Of a stretch of 64,000 nucleotides of DNA, positions 9,918 through 21,500 are shown piece by piece. Every line of letters starts with the position of its first letter. Position 1 is the stretch's first letter. The notes under the pieces were generated by a model. That model did not search any database. It was not told the DNA's origin and was given only the letters and a program-made list of their open reading frames with translations. The translations under genes and the position numbers were made by a program. This DNA comes from Stagonosporopsis chrysanthemi (Eukaryota > Ascomycota > Dothideomycetes > Pleosporales > Didymellaceae), in assembly GCA_022560025.1 (NCBI GenBank), contig JAFISE010000015.1:186001-250000 (forward strand), written 5' to 3'.

Positions 9918-10440
9918 GGTGGAAGTGACTGGATGAGTGACGTTCTTTGCTTGTTGAGGAGTATCGAAGTGTTCGTAGGGATCTGTGTATATAGATGTGA
10001 CAATAAGTCAATGGTTCGTGGTTTTCTCTGCTTTGCGCGGACACTCCGAAGCGTGCAGCGCGGTCTGAAGTATACGTGTGAAGACAATGGCGCGCCTATT
10101 GTCCATTGTCCGTCGCATCTCATTAAATTCATTGCTATTGACTGACCTAGGTGAATGTCGATTCATGGCTAATGACAGGCCTAGGTGAAAACGGCGGTTC
10201 TGCACAGCGACGGATTGAGACAACAGCGTTGTGAGAATTCCAAATGTGCGGCAAGGTTGCCAAAGAAAGGTTGTAAGGGCACTGTTGAGCGTAGCTGTGC
10301 GGACAAAGACCAGCTGAGGAGTGACATGCAGCAATTTAGAACAATGACAACACCAACTCATTCGTTGTTAGCCAAACACCGCATCGTCGTGTTTTAACTA
10401 TTCACAAGGAGCTAGTCAAAGGTACGACTTGTCGTGTTTT
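9918..10440. other. Intergenic stretch
   Basis: Promoter of the charged protein gene and 3' flank of the broken membrane-protein gene. No other gene or RNA is apparent. Confidence 0.6.
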
Positions 10441-11533
10441 TCAGCCAAACGACGGAAGATACTGCGACCACTGCGGTGTTCTGTACACGTCCGCCGGTAC
10501 AGCCCTCAGACTAAGAAACATCTCGACTATCATGTACAACCTACAGAGCACGTAAAATCCTAATGAAGCTACTAATAGCCAGAAGATCCATTGCGGGGAA
10601 TAGTATTCAGACCAAACGAGGACTAGCACCAGCAGAGGCAGCGCGACACACGCAACACTGCTCACCCTCCAAAACCACCGTTCCATCTCGGTAGGAAAAT
10701 AGAACCGCCATCCAACAAGATGCAACGCCCCAAATATCAGCATGGTTAAAACTGTCAATGGGAGGGGCATCGTAGATTGTTCGCCAAATCCACTTCCTTT
10801 ATTGAACCAGTCAGCTCCTTCGTGCATATACAGGTCGCTCGGTAGAGGCTTTTGTAGCTCCAAGGCGATAGGACTACAAACGTCGTGCGGTTTGTGCCAC
10901 CATGCCACGTACGTGAAGAGCGTTCAAGAAATGATACCGAGAGTGAAGAGCTCCAGCGTAGTCACTGGTAATCGTTGGACGGCGCGGCCAATTGTTTGAA
11001 AAATGAACCAGGTGGCTTGGGCTAGAGTCAAGGATTTGAAGACCCAGTCGGCTTTGCTACGATCCAGTATATCATATTCAAGGGTACTGAGAGGCCAGGA
11101 GAGAATACTGGCCTCGAACAGTCTCATCACTTCTTCTGTTGGTAACCACACCGGATCGCCGTCCACCTTAACGGGAAAACCGCACATGTTTAGAAAGAAG
11201 GATTACGTCAGAGACCAGCCAGGGGACTGTACAAAGATCAGCTGTCATAAGTAAGCGATAGTGCATATCACTTACCAGGGCATGTATTGCCTGCGCTGAG
11301 TTTCGCTCTTGCAATGCCAGCACACATATACATTCTGGCGCAACAAGAGCAGTCAGCATGAGGGCAACGCGGCGCCTAAATATGCGCCATGCGCCATCAC
11401 TCGTTTCGGGGATATTGGGATGAACAGCGTTCCATGTGCAGAGAAAGATGGTGGCCAAGCAACTCCAGACAAGTCCGACAGTTCCGCGGGTCTGTGGTTC
11501 GGGAGCCCAACTAACGAAATCGGTTGAATTCAT
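10441..11533 (-). pseudogene. Fungal multi-span membrane protein, broken by two in-frame stops
   Basis: Resembles a family of fungal hypothetical membrane proteins of about 450 residues. Typical features remain: FVSWAPEPQTRGT then LVWSCLATIFLCTWNAVHPNIP near the start, DILDRSKADW, WFIFQTIGRAVQRLPVTTLEL, YVAWWHKPHDV, several C-terminal membrane helices and the ending QYLPSFG. ATG at 11533. One intron (donor GTAAGT just after IHAL, acceptor ACAG near 11240) restores the frame. The frame is then interrupted by TAA at 11203-11205 (between WSLT and SFFLNMCGF) and by TGA at 10924-10926 (between LGIIS and TLFTYVAWW). Sequence on both sides of each stop fits the family. No compensating intron that keeps these motifs is visible. 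The family's function is not known. Confidence 0.75.
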
Positions 11534-11959
11534 TGTATCGAGTATATCCAGTAAGATCAAAACGATCACTGGGAGGAAATTGGAGCAAAGAGGCTGACCT
11601 TATAAATCGCATCGATGCAGCAAGGCTGAGTACTCAGCCGCAGCGCCAATACTGGATGACTCGGCTCTTGATTGGGGATGCCGCAGCCACAAAGCACGCT
11701 CGCCTGCGCTGCGCCGATTCGTTCGTCATCGACAGTCTGCTCAAAACGGTTGCCTAGGATCTTGTTTAGCCCAAAGTACCAACGGACAGGTGCGGGAGGA
11801 ATCATCGCCAAGTTCTTTCAGCCACCCTCAGACTCTGAAGCATGCGCATGATAGCGTGAGAGCCATCATTGGACTTTCGTATGTAACGTCATTGTCTGAC
11901 TTCTTCTGTAAATGCGCGAGAAGCTGTCCGGTGATCCGCATTGTGCATGACCGCGTCAC
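11534..11959. other. Intergenic stretch
   Basis: An 81-codon minus-strand frame (11566-11811) lies upstream of the broken membrane-protein gene but shows no family feature. I see nothing else. Confidence 0.4.
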
Positions 11960-12562
11960 ATGGGATTCGAGCTGTGGAGCGTCGTAAGCAAGAAAGGTGG
12001 AAGGGAGGTGAGGCAATGGGAAGAACTAAGTATGACCAGGGCCACGCATCGTGCCTCCCTCATCCCACTCCCAGAAGAAACAACGGCCGCTGCCAGCATA
12101 TCCGAGGCAGGCGTCGCCTACACCAACAGGTCAGTCACTCACAGTGTGCACCAGGGCTTGTTTGAACATGTTTAATTCATCCTACGTGTGCACAAGCACA
12201 TCTCACCAAACTCATGCTGCCCCAAGACGCTCCACCTCTGCACTCTTCTTATTACCAGGTATCCACAGTGCGGCACGCGGTATGCTATCAAAGCCCACTT
12301 CGCACCCAGAAAAGAAGACAGCACCAAGCAAAAATGTTACTCCAAACCACCAACGACCAGGCCGCGCCGTGCGACGCCTGTGCTAATGCTCGCATGGAAC
12401 GCAGGGAAAGAAAGTTTGCTGTCGCCATCCTTGCGTTGGAGACAGCGGAGAAGAAGAAGGGGAATAGTTGTTGTACAAAGATTGCAGATGGGGACAAGAG
12501 GTTGGAGGTGGAAGTCGATGTGGGCCGTGTGCGTGGTGTCTGAGAAGGAAAAGGTTTCGTAA
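11960..12562 (+). CDS. Possible small hypothetical protein, two exons
   Basis: Tentative. The ATG at 11960 opens a frame (MGFELWSVVSKKGG) to 12129, followed by a GTCAGT donor. An acceptor at 12258 (ATTACCAG) continues in phase with YPQCGTRYAIKAHFAPRKED and stays open to 12562, giving 157 residues. An alternative frame over 12340-12543 (with PCDACANARMERRERK) looks equally protein-like, so the 3' part is uncertain and a second intron may be missing. No known domain is recognised. Confidence 0.25.
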
Positions 12563-12789
12563 TACAGCCTTCTCTCGAGATGAGGCTCTGAATGAAGTGT
12601 CCTTTGCAAGACACATGTACAGTAAGATTACGCCGACCGTTGTATCGAAATGTGGGAAATATGACTGCTACAGTATCTGACGCTTCTACTCCACGATAGA
12701 TGGGCGCGTCGGAAAGCTGCTAATGGTATCCAGTGGTCCCCGCACGAGCAAGCAAAAGGAAAGTCGTGGCGTGTGGTGATATAGCATGA

Positions 12790-14437
12790 CTATATCTCCA
12801 CCGTCTTGAGGTCTGCAGTTTCCGCAATCGGGCTCTTGAGCGATGCAGGCTTTGTCTTTTCCTCTTGAGTGTCTTTCTTGTTCTCCTTGTCACTGCTCAG
12901 GCTGGCGCGGACAGGGAAGTCGTCGCTTGGCCTGGGAGTGTCGACCGAGATCAGCTTGTCTGCGGTGGTGTTGGTCTTCGCATCGAGGTCGGTATGTACG
13001 TTGATGGGTTGCGCATGCTCCTCAGCCACTCGGGCGAGAGGGCTCGACAGCTTGCCTCGAGGGCTGACACCCTTCTGCTTCGTCGACAGGCGGTGGGGGC
13101 TGCGACCACGGTCTTGTGGGCCAATGACCGGGCTGTGGTAGGGGCTGCTCGCTGTCGAGCTAGGCACAACACTGCCAGGGGCGTTGGGGTTGATACGCAG
13201 GCCGCTGTTTGGTCGGCGCTTATTCACTGGCCTGCGGCCGTACTTCTGATCGCATCGCCAGCGCAGGATCTCGAGATATGGAGGCTCAACGTTTTGCTTC
13301 TTGAAAACCAGGAGCTTGAGCTCGCCGCTGTCCTCATCGATGTGAACATCCTTCGAGGCCATGTCGTCAGCGATCATGGCCAGGAGGGCGGCCCATGAGC
13401 GCGCAACAACGAATTTGCAGTCGTAGTCTCGGCCAAAGATGATGATCTGACCCCAGGTTCCGGTAGGTCCGGGAGCCAGATCAGTAGCGAGGTAGTTACC
13501 TCCCCAGTCGCGAGCGAGAGGAATCCATGCGGGATGAGCGTAAGCCTTCTGGACTGCATTCGGGGGCTGAGATTCCTGACGCGCCTGCAGGTCTTGTCGC
13601 CAAAGCGGGTTGCCTGTTGACTGGGGCTGCGCAACTGGAGGTGCTGTAGAGGAGCCGGCGAAGGCCTTGACGGGGATTTGGGGTGATGAGTAGTCAGGCT
13701 TGGAGGTGAGATACTCTTCGGCGACCTTGCGCCAGTTCTTCCACTCCATGACAATCTCCTCGCAGTCGAGCAACATCATACTGAACAGGACACCAGTAGG
13801 GAGACCACCGCGCTCCTGGCCGTCATGGACCTGCAGCGACTCGCGGACGTCCATGGGAAGAGTAGCGTCGAGCTCGTGCTCCAGCTCGTTGACATCGTTT
13901 CCTGTGGCGCCCTCGCAAATATTGTCGAAAAGCTCCTCGTAGTGGTCTTCGACCCACCGGTCGATGCGCTTCCATGAGTGAGAGACGGGCGGTGGGGGTG
14001 GCAGGCCCTCGTTGAAGTTCTGCATCTGGATCTCGCCGTTGGGGCCCTTGTCGAACGTCTCTGCGTCGCCGGTTGCTTGGCGGCTCAACGTCCCGCGCAT
14101 GCCAGGCGAGTAGGGCGAGCTCGGCGACATGGGACCCTTGGGCGAGCCGATGAAGCCATTGCTGGTCGCAATGTCGTCGTGTGCGTATGGGGAGGAAAGG
14201 TCGACGCGCGAGTCGACGCCGCTGGTCGCAATCGAAGTGAGGGCGCTGTGACGGCTCTGCGGGATAGGGATGTGGCGCCCTGTGCGGTACGGCGAATCGT
14301 GCGAGGCGTGGCGGTCGTTGGAGGTCATGGTATGCCAGAACGACTGGAAGAAGGAGCCGACCCTGTGTGCGGTCAGTACGGGGCGCCACAAGCAGCGGCG
14401 TGCGCGTGTGCGTGTCGATGTCTTACGATTGTGCCAT
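12790..14437 (-). CDS. knr4: SMI1/KNR4-type regulator of cell-wall glucan synthesis
   Basis: Two exons: a tiny first exon 14427-14437 (ATG GCA CAA TC) and 12790-14362, giving 527 residues. The 64-bp intron (GTAAGA...ACACAG) joins MAQS to VGSFFQSFWHTMTSNDRHAS, which matches the usual N-terminus of fungal KNR4 proteins. The SMI1/KNR4 domain spans about residues 115-360 and includes WVEDHYEELFDNI, LPTGVLFSMMLLDCEEIV, WIPLARDWGGNYLATDLAPG and TWGQIIIFGRDYD. The flanks are Ser/Pro-rich and predicted to be disordered. In yeast, Knr4/Smi1 links the cell-integrity MAP-kinase pathway to beta-1,3-glucan and chitin synthesis; the same role is inferred here. The 558-codon open frame to 14466 begins with a non-ATG codon and ignores the intron. 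Confidence 0.92.
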
Positions 14438-16152
14438 GGTGTCGACGGAGAAAGGGAGCGCAACAAAGGGTCCGGGTGCGCGCTGCGCTGTGGTGGTGCG
14501 AATGAAAGAGCCTCCAGGGAGCTGCGGGCGTGAAAGAGGTGCAGAGAATGAGGGCGAGCTGATCGGCAGAGTAGACACTGGGTGGTTTCCAGGGCCGAAT
14601 TGCAGGAGAAGGTGTGAACCCTGGCTTAGGAGTTAGGGGAATGCCAAGGCTGTGGGTCCCCTCGATATGCTTGACCGCAAGTGCCTCAATGCTCCTTGTT
14701 AGGCCGTTCAGTGATTGTGGTGCAGCGGTGCAATTCTGGGAGGAAGGGTCTGAAGCGTGCGACTGCGACGACGGCGTGTTGTTGCTTGCTTATTGTTGTT
14801 TCGTCGGGCATGTGTTAGGTGCAGCTCACGGGGCGTTGCTATCAACACCCTCTGGCTGGGCGTGCGGACTTGCAAGTGCTTGCTTCCATTCCCGGCCACA
14901 ACCCCGGTTATTAATAGGCAAATGGCCTCTGCAACCCCGTCTGCCTTCTGATTGCCGCAATAGCTTGTCCTGATAAGTGTTATTTGCCATCCCGGGCCAG
15001 CCAACAGCGTCGCGCTCCAGAGGTTGGCAATCTGCTGTTCATCATGCCTGCGGCCAATGTCGCAGGCAGTCACCGCCTATCGTTCCTGCCCCTGCTCCGC
15101 ATTTTTCGTCCAACCACAGCGCCCGCCCTAATGTTTCATCGGCGCGCCAAATCACGACCGTTGCTGCGGCCGCCACCCCTCGAGGGGCGCTTGCTTGTGT
15201 GAAAGCCTCCCGAAGCCAGTCACCGCACGCCTACGACTGCAATTCGATCGCTTGCAGAAGGCTTCGCGTCTGGCATTCGTGTCACCGAGCTTGCAGGCGC
15301 TCCGGGAATCCTGCACCACTACACAGCCATGCTGCGGCCAAATGTTGCCGCGTTCATTCAGTCTCCGAGCTGCACCTCGTGAGGACTCGGCGAGTGGAGC
15401 GGCCGACAACGGTGTCTGTGGTGATCTAATCGCGAATCCACGCAGCTTTGTAGCATGCAGATCAGCAAAAAGATGCGTCTCACAGTCGATCCTGTACCGT
15501 TTGATGTGGTAGCACCAGCGAATCAACATGGCGTTTGCCGTACAACAAATCTTGATATCCATCTTGCCAAGTGATGCTTCTTGGACGGCCTGTCAAAACA
15601 AAGCTTGGGAAACACTGCCAAACAACCACAACATCCGACCTGGGAACCTTTACTACCCGGCGTGGAGATGGAGGCGACTTGTATTTTTAGCCTTCCCCAC
15701 GCCTCGCTCTCGCCACATCAACATACTCATGGGATACAACGAAGAGCAGGCGAATGATCACTAGTCACAACTACATACGTCGCAACACCTGTCGAAGCGT
15801 CCGTCTAGACATTTTGTGAGGGACGCGCTAGTTAACCCCAGACTCAGATCAGCGGCCACGTGGGCCAGGTTTGTTGAATACGAGACGTTGATGTGCCGCG
15901 ATCCATCGTTCGTATTATACCTAGATACGAGGCGACCTTGCGCAAATCTGTGGCATATCTCTTCTTTGGGGTCAGTGACCGTGACACGGCATTCGGCTCC
16001 TCAACAGCAACCGTCATGCCAATTGTAAACGTTCCGTGATTTCGTTAAAGGTGTTGTGCACACTTTCCAGAGCTCTAACGACTTCACGTTTGTCTCACTC
16101 AAAAAAAAAGTTTGTGGGCCCTGTAACGTCCAGGGTGTCCGGAGAAGTGATG
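14438..16152. other. Long intergenic region upstream of KNR4
   Basis: About 1.7 kb holding the KNR4 promoter side and the 3' flank of the DUF7580-like gene. Open frames exist on both strands (for example 14977-15429 and 15152-15562) but overlap each other and show no domain. A short A run lies near 16101-16109. No gene is supported. Confidence 0.5.
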
Positions 16153-18159
16153 TCATGCCATAGTTTTACCTAAGAACTGATACAGCTCATCCTGGAGCGG
16201 CAGCACAATGCCCTCTGCAGCTGCTTGCAGAAACTCAGCATCCTGCAGGCTAACTCCAGGATCACTGAAACACCGCAGACAATGTCTGATTGCGCCCAAG
16301 AATGCGGCAGATAACTCATCCTGCGACTCCTCCGCCCATTGATGGGCCATAGCGCACAACATCCACGAGTTCTGGTGTAGAGCTGGATCATGGGCGCCGT
16401 GCTCGGTCTCTTGGTATTTCTGCGCCGTTGTGCCAAAGTATAGTTCGAGAAGCGCTACCGCAAGAGCGAGCAGGACTGTGTTCTTATTCTGGAAATTGAG
16501 TGACTTGGTTTTGGCGGTCAGCCCGTCCACAGGGTTGGCTGCACTTGGGGCTAGGTATGGATGCTCGACGTCGATGCTGTTTGTAGCATCGACAATCTGG
16601 TGAAATTTAACGTCTTTGGCAGCCCATTGATTTGTTAGCCACGGCGTTGAGTTCAGATAGAGTACGCTGGAGGCCAATGTTAGAGCCAGGCTGTACCGTT
16701 CCTTCTTGCTCAATTTCGCGCGTCTGCCGTGTGCAGCTGGGCGCCGGTCAAGGAGATCATTAAGAGAGACCACCTCGAATATCGGAGTCGCTTTTTTGGC
16801 TGTGTCAACAGTGTACACTCCACGCAGCTTCTTCTTCGTGTCGAGAGATAGGCCTATGCAGGAGTTCGTGGTTTGAAGCTGATGTATGGATGCGCATATA
16901 TCCTTGACTTCTTGTAAAGGTTGTGCTCGATCGGCAACAGGATCGTTGACAGAATATGGTGGAGGTGAGCTGAAAGACACACTCTTTTTCATCCTGCAGA
17001 AGTCAGTAGAGCAAAGTACAGAGATGTTTGATTGGCTGGAATCTCTACACTTGCTCGAACTGAACAGGACAGATTGCGCGCTTACCTATGTCTTGGGGAA
17101 GATAATGGCGTGAGGCCTATATCATCCTCCTCTTCTTCAATGGCAATCTCCGCCGCTTGCCATTTCCAGGACGCGTCTATCTCAGCTGCAAATGAGGAGA
17201 ATGAAACCTTAAACGAGGTCTTCTTAGCAGTCGAGATTACTTTGGAAGACGCGTATAGATCTCCCCTGGTTTCCAACTGAAGACTCGTCTGGTGAGTATC
17301 TCTACAGGAGCAAGACCACAATAGGGAGGTGTGCAGGTTCTTAGCGTATCCTTGTATGCGCTGTAATCTAGTCGCAAAGGATGGTTTAGCGGCCTTGCGA
17401 TACGTCTCGATTTTTTCGCTCTTTTCGGTAAAACGTTCGAGCTCGCGATTGCAATCATTCAACTCTTCAAGCAGCGCTTTGACAGTTTTCTTACTCATAC
17501 CAAATCGCACTCGTTTCGTGAATTCGAATTTATCGTGTCCCTTTCTGGGATTGGCCGCTAGGAGCGCCTCAAGATCATTTCGTTTTAACTGTCGGAATGT
17601 GAGCACAATGCAAGGACAACAGCATAGATCGTCCGCGACGGGTCAGATTTTGTCACACAATCAAATGATGGCGAGAAGAGATGACGTCTTCCTCGGCGTT
17701 GCAGGCAGGTTCGTTGCTACGCACCTCATTTGCACGATCCAGGTCCAGTTTGCTTGCAATCTGCTTTGTGATGCGCTCAATATCTGCAATTGTCCCTTGG
17801 TACGCATGATATGACTCCTGCAGCCGATCCTGGAGCCTCGAGGCTATATCTTTGTCCTTCCACAATCTTGACTCTCCAGGATGCATCATCATCTCAGCTA
17901 ATTCTTCGGCGCTCGACATTGGCTCGAGGAGGATTCGTATGGTCTGAGCATAGTGTACATGCTGATTTCGTAACTTTCGGATGCATTGTGGGAGCTCCTT
18001 GTCCCATCTCATGAAGCTCTTGATAGGGTCGAGGCCCTCATTATAGGATTCAATGCCTGCGCGTGTTAGCTGAGACTCGTGATTTGTAGCTCGTAACGCA
18101 CCTTGTATGAGCAGAGGCAGGCAGCCGAGCACAATGCCAGCTAGCTCAACTCCAGACAT
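16153..18159 (-). CDS. DUF7580-like fungal protein
   Basis: Three exons: 17725-18159, 17086-17588, 16153-16993 (592 residues). The introns have good signals (GTGCGT...CGACAG; GTAAGC...CTGCAG) and the phases agree. The N-terminus MSGVELAGIVLGCLPLLIQGAL is a hydrophobic helix typical of a large fungal family (DUF7580, often with a HET/prion-inhibition-like helical start). It is followed by helical, charged segments (RKLRNQHVHYAQTIRILLEP; KKTVKALLEELNDCNRELERF). The C-terminal half (about 320-592) contains SLNDLLDRRP, YSLALTLASSVLYL and a late LHQNSWMLCAMAHQWAEES segment. The molecular function is unknown; relatives are often near or fused to self/non-self recognition modules, which is an inference from general knowledge. 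It is transcribed divergently from the C2H2/macro gene. The ATG at 18159 is chosen because the upstream codon at 18165 is GTG. Confidence 0.8.
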
Positions 18160-18571
18160 GTGCACCGATTAACTGAGCGCAGCGCCCTGGGGAATGTCGG
18201 GAAAATTCAAGGCGCTGCATCATGGTAAGCTGATGATTGATCGAGGAAGGACGCAGCGCGGGGTTCCACATCTGTACGAACGCGAGCGCGGGAAACAATC
18301 ACTTACGCACCAGCCTTGTCTTGGCTATTTAAAACACTCCTTAGGAGCTACAGTCTTGCAGATGAGACAATATGCAATGCTTCATAAAACGATGCCCACA
18401 GCAAGAATCTTAAGAACTGTCGTGATCTCCAGCTCCGCCTCAGTTCAGCCAAACCCGGATTAGCGCGCAGCCCGTACAGCCCACTACGCTCAGGTTTCGC
18501 AGCATCGTCACAACATTCGGGATCCATCCACTTTCAGCGACCGAAATTATGAGCATGGCGTGGCCGACATC
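18160..18571. promoter_or_regulatory. Shared upstream region of the divergent DUF7580-like and C2H2/macro genes
   Basis: 412 bp separate the two start codons, so both promoters must lie here. A TATTTAAAA box at about 18326-18334 is the only core-promoter-like element I can point to; its orientation cannot be decided. Confidence 0.45.
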
Positions 18572-21500
18572 ATGACGGCGATACGACTTGCTACGGCATC
18601 GAATGTTCGTAGCTTCCAGGTTCTGGTGAATGCCCTCATCACTAGTGGTGACCAATGGAAGGAGCAGATTGAACAGGAGTCTCTTGAGGACGAATTTGGG
18701 AGATTTAGGGTATGGTCAGGAAATTTAGGGGCATTGCAGAAGGGTCACAGCTCTCTTGACTACCGCCTTCGCGACTCTCCTCTGCTTTCAGGAAACGCGT
18801 TGAAGTTCTTGGAAGAACTTAAACACAACCTCGACGAAGCACTTGCGATAGTTCGGGGAGACCGTCTGCCTTACGAACAGCAATCGAAATCGGACCCCAG
18901 CGAAAGAGAAGACGAGGAAGACGAGGACGACTTCTTTAGCGACGATGAAGAAGAAGAGGGAGCTGATGGCTCAAGGAAGGAGCTGACGATGCGTTATGAA
19001 GAGATTGTTGACATCATCGACAACCTTTACAAGCTGAGCGTTCGCATACGAACACCCACAATCCGATCAAGGTCCCTTAGAGTAGCCTCCTACCAGCCGA
19101 AGGATCGCGATACGGGAGTCGACATATTGAGCAATTATGCCCAATATGATCGGCAGCATGTTCGTGAGCTCCTCCGGAGTTTGCGAGAACCTCATATTGG
19201 AGACTCACAAATCAATGATGATTACATGGAATCTCGTCTGAGTCATGGCATTACTCTTCGTCGTCGGCATTTTAAGTACTGGAAACGGCATCGAGACAAG
19301 CTTTCAGCACCTACGATACTCGAACATGAGAACGACGATCAGCAAGAGCGTATGGAAGAGGCACTCGCCGTGCCCTTGCATCATGGAAGCGCCGAGATTG
19401 AAGCCCCCAAACCGATGCTCGGTGAGTCACTCAAGCTTGATATCAGATTGTTGTCTGCGACATGCCCATATTATGGCTTTTCTCAATTAAGTGTGGATTG
19501 CTGACTACCAATAGCGTTTCCAGAGCCACCGAGTCAAAAGACTGGTAGAACACTGCTTTCGGGTACAGAAGCAACGCATCATCATCAATCACTCGATGAT
19601 GTGGTTGACACAAAATCTGTAACCAGCTATGCTGTCACCGTGACCGACATCCATGGCAAAGGCGTCAACCTGCCGCCTCCACCCAAAAATGTAGATGGCG
19701 AACGTGACTTTGAGTGTCCGTATTGTTTCATCATTTGTCCTGCCCGTTACGGCAGAGGGCGACCATGGCGCACACACCTACTTCAGGATCTGCAGCCGTA
19801 CGTCTGTACATATTCAGGTTGTGAAGCGTTCGAGCAGCTTTTTCGCAGTCGTCGGGAATGGAACGAACATGAAGCCAACCACCGCAAGGTCTGGAGGTGC
19901 CTCGAGCATCCAGGAGCCATATACAAATCTCGTATCAGACTGGAAGGTCATCTCCGGCAAGAGCATCTGGACAGCATCCCCATTCATCAGCTGGACACTA
20001 TTATCAAGGCAGGAGAAACCTCCACGGTCGAATCACGTGATAAATGCCCCATTTGTTTTCTGCCTGCCGAAGCAGAAGGTATGGACGACTTCGCGAACCA
20101 TGTGGCCAATCATCTTGAACGGTTCGCAGCTTTTGCTTTGCCTCACAGTAGCGAAGAAGACGAGGACGGTGCCAGTAGCGTTGCAAGTCGAGGTAGAAGT
20201 GGCAGCTCCACTTCGCAAGACGTAAGTGGCATGTCTTTACCAAGCGACTATTCAGATGTACAAGAGCAGGAAGAGGGCCCGATTGGGGACTTGCAACGGA
20301 GCAGGGAAGAGCCACTTACATATGAGCACGATCTTCAAGATGTACCATCAGGCCAGTCACAGCTGTCTCTGGAGAGCCTCCGTACTATTCCAGACGTAAG
20401 CCAAAATAGGCTTGACACGTTGCTAGCAAGTCGTACAGAAGAAGAAAGTGATGACGGAGAAGAGACCAAGGCGGAAGCATTCAATGTTGAAGAGCACCTA
20501 GGACGGCAAGAAGCCTTCAAAGCCTATCTCATGTCCCTGCCGGGCGCCAGAAATGTTCGATTCTTCAAACGGTACGGCTCATGGAAAGGTAATGCCATAT
20601 TCAATAACGGAATCGCAGCCGCTCAAGCTATGGAGTCGTTCGATACATTGCTGTACCCCGATGTTAAGATCCAACAAGGCACTGAGAGTAACAGCAACAA
20701 ACTCAAGTTCAGTGTACAAGCCACACAGCAACCTCACTGGCAACCAACCCGACAATCAACAGCCGATACATTGAATGTGGACAACAGGAGTATCTCCCCC
20801 GCTTCAATTATATACGATGACGACGAACCAAACGAGAGCAAACAGTCCGTACTGGCTGTTAATGATATCCCGAGCCTCCACGACATGTACCGCTCTCGAA
20901 AGCTTTTGCAGCGGGACCAAAGTTTTGCTCCGAATGACTCGTACAACCGTATCATATCCTTCTGTTATTACGATATCACTAGAATGAAGGTAGACGCTGT
21001 CGTGAACAGCGCCAACGCTTCTTTGAAAGTCAGCAAGCACCAACCGACGCTCAACTACCACATCCACAAAGCTGGAGGCCCAAAACTGACGGAGGAGGCA
21101 GAGTCGCAAGGAAGACTCAAGTCAGGACAAGCAGCGCTGACAGGCGGCCATAATTTGCCCTGCGATTATGTCATTCATGCCGCTCGGCCACAGTATGGGA
21201 CGAATAAGGGTATGGGTCAGTTCAACATCCTTACAGAATGTTACCGTAGTGCGCTTAAGATCGCGCATATCTCTGGATTCAAGACTGTCGCATTTCCTTG
21301 TTTAGGAGCAGGCGGATGCGGCTTTCCATCTCGAGTTGCTGCACGTGTAGCGCTTCAGGAGATGCGCGAGTACCTGGACTCGCATCCTCAGCATCCGTTT
21401 GAGCGAATTGTCTTTGTCGTCAAGAACGTCTCGGACGAGAAGGCCTACATGGATATGTTCCCCGCCTTTTTTCCTCCAACGCATGGTGATCTGGAAGCCG

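Noticed and set aside
14977..15562. Overlapping frames upstream of KNR4
   Set aside because: Frames on both strands overlap and show no domain; likely GC-rich chance frames.
18560..18571. Start of the macro-domain protein at 18560
   Set aside because: The codon is GTG; the next in-frame ATG is at 18572.
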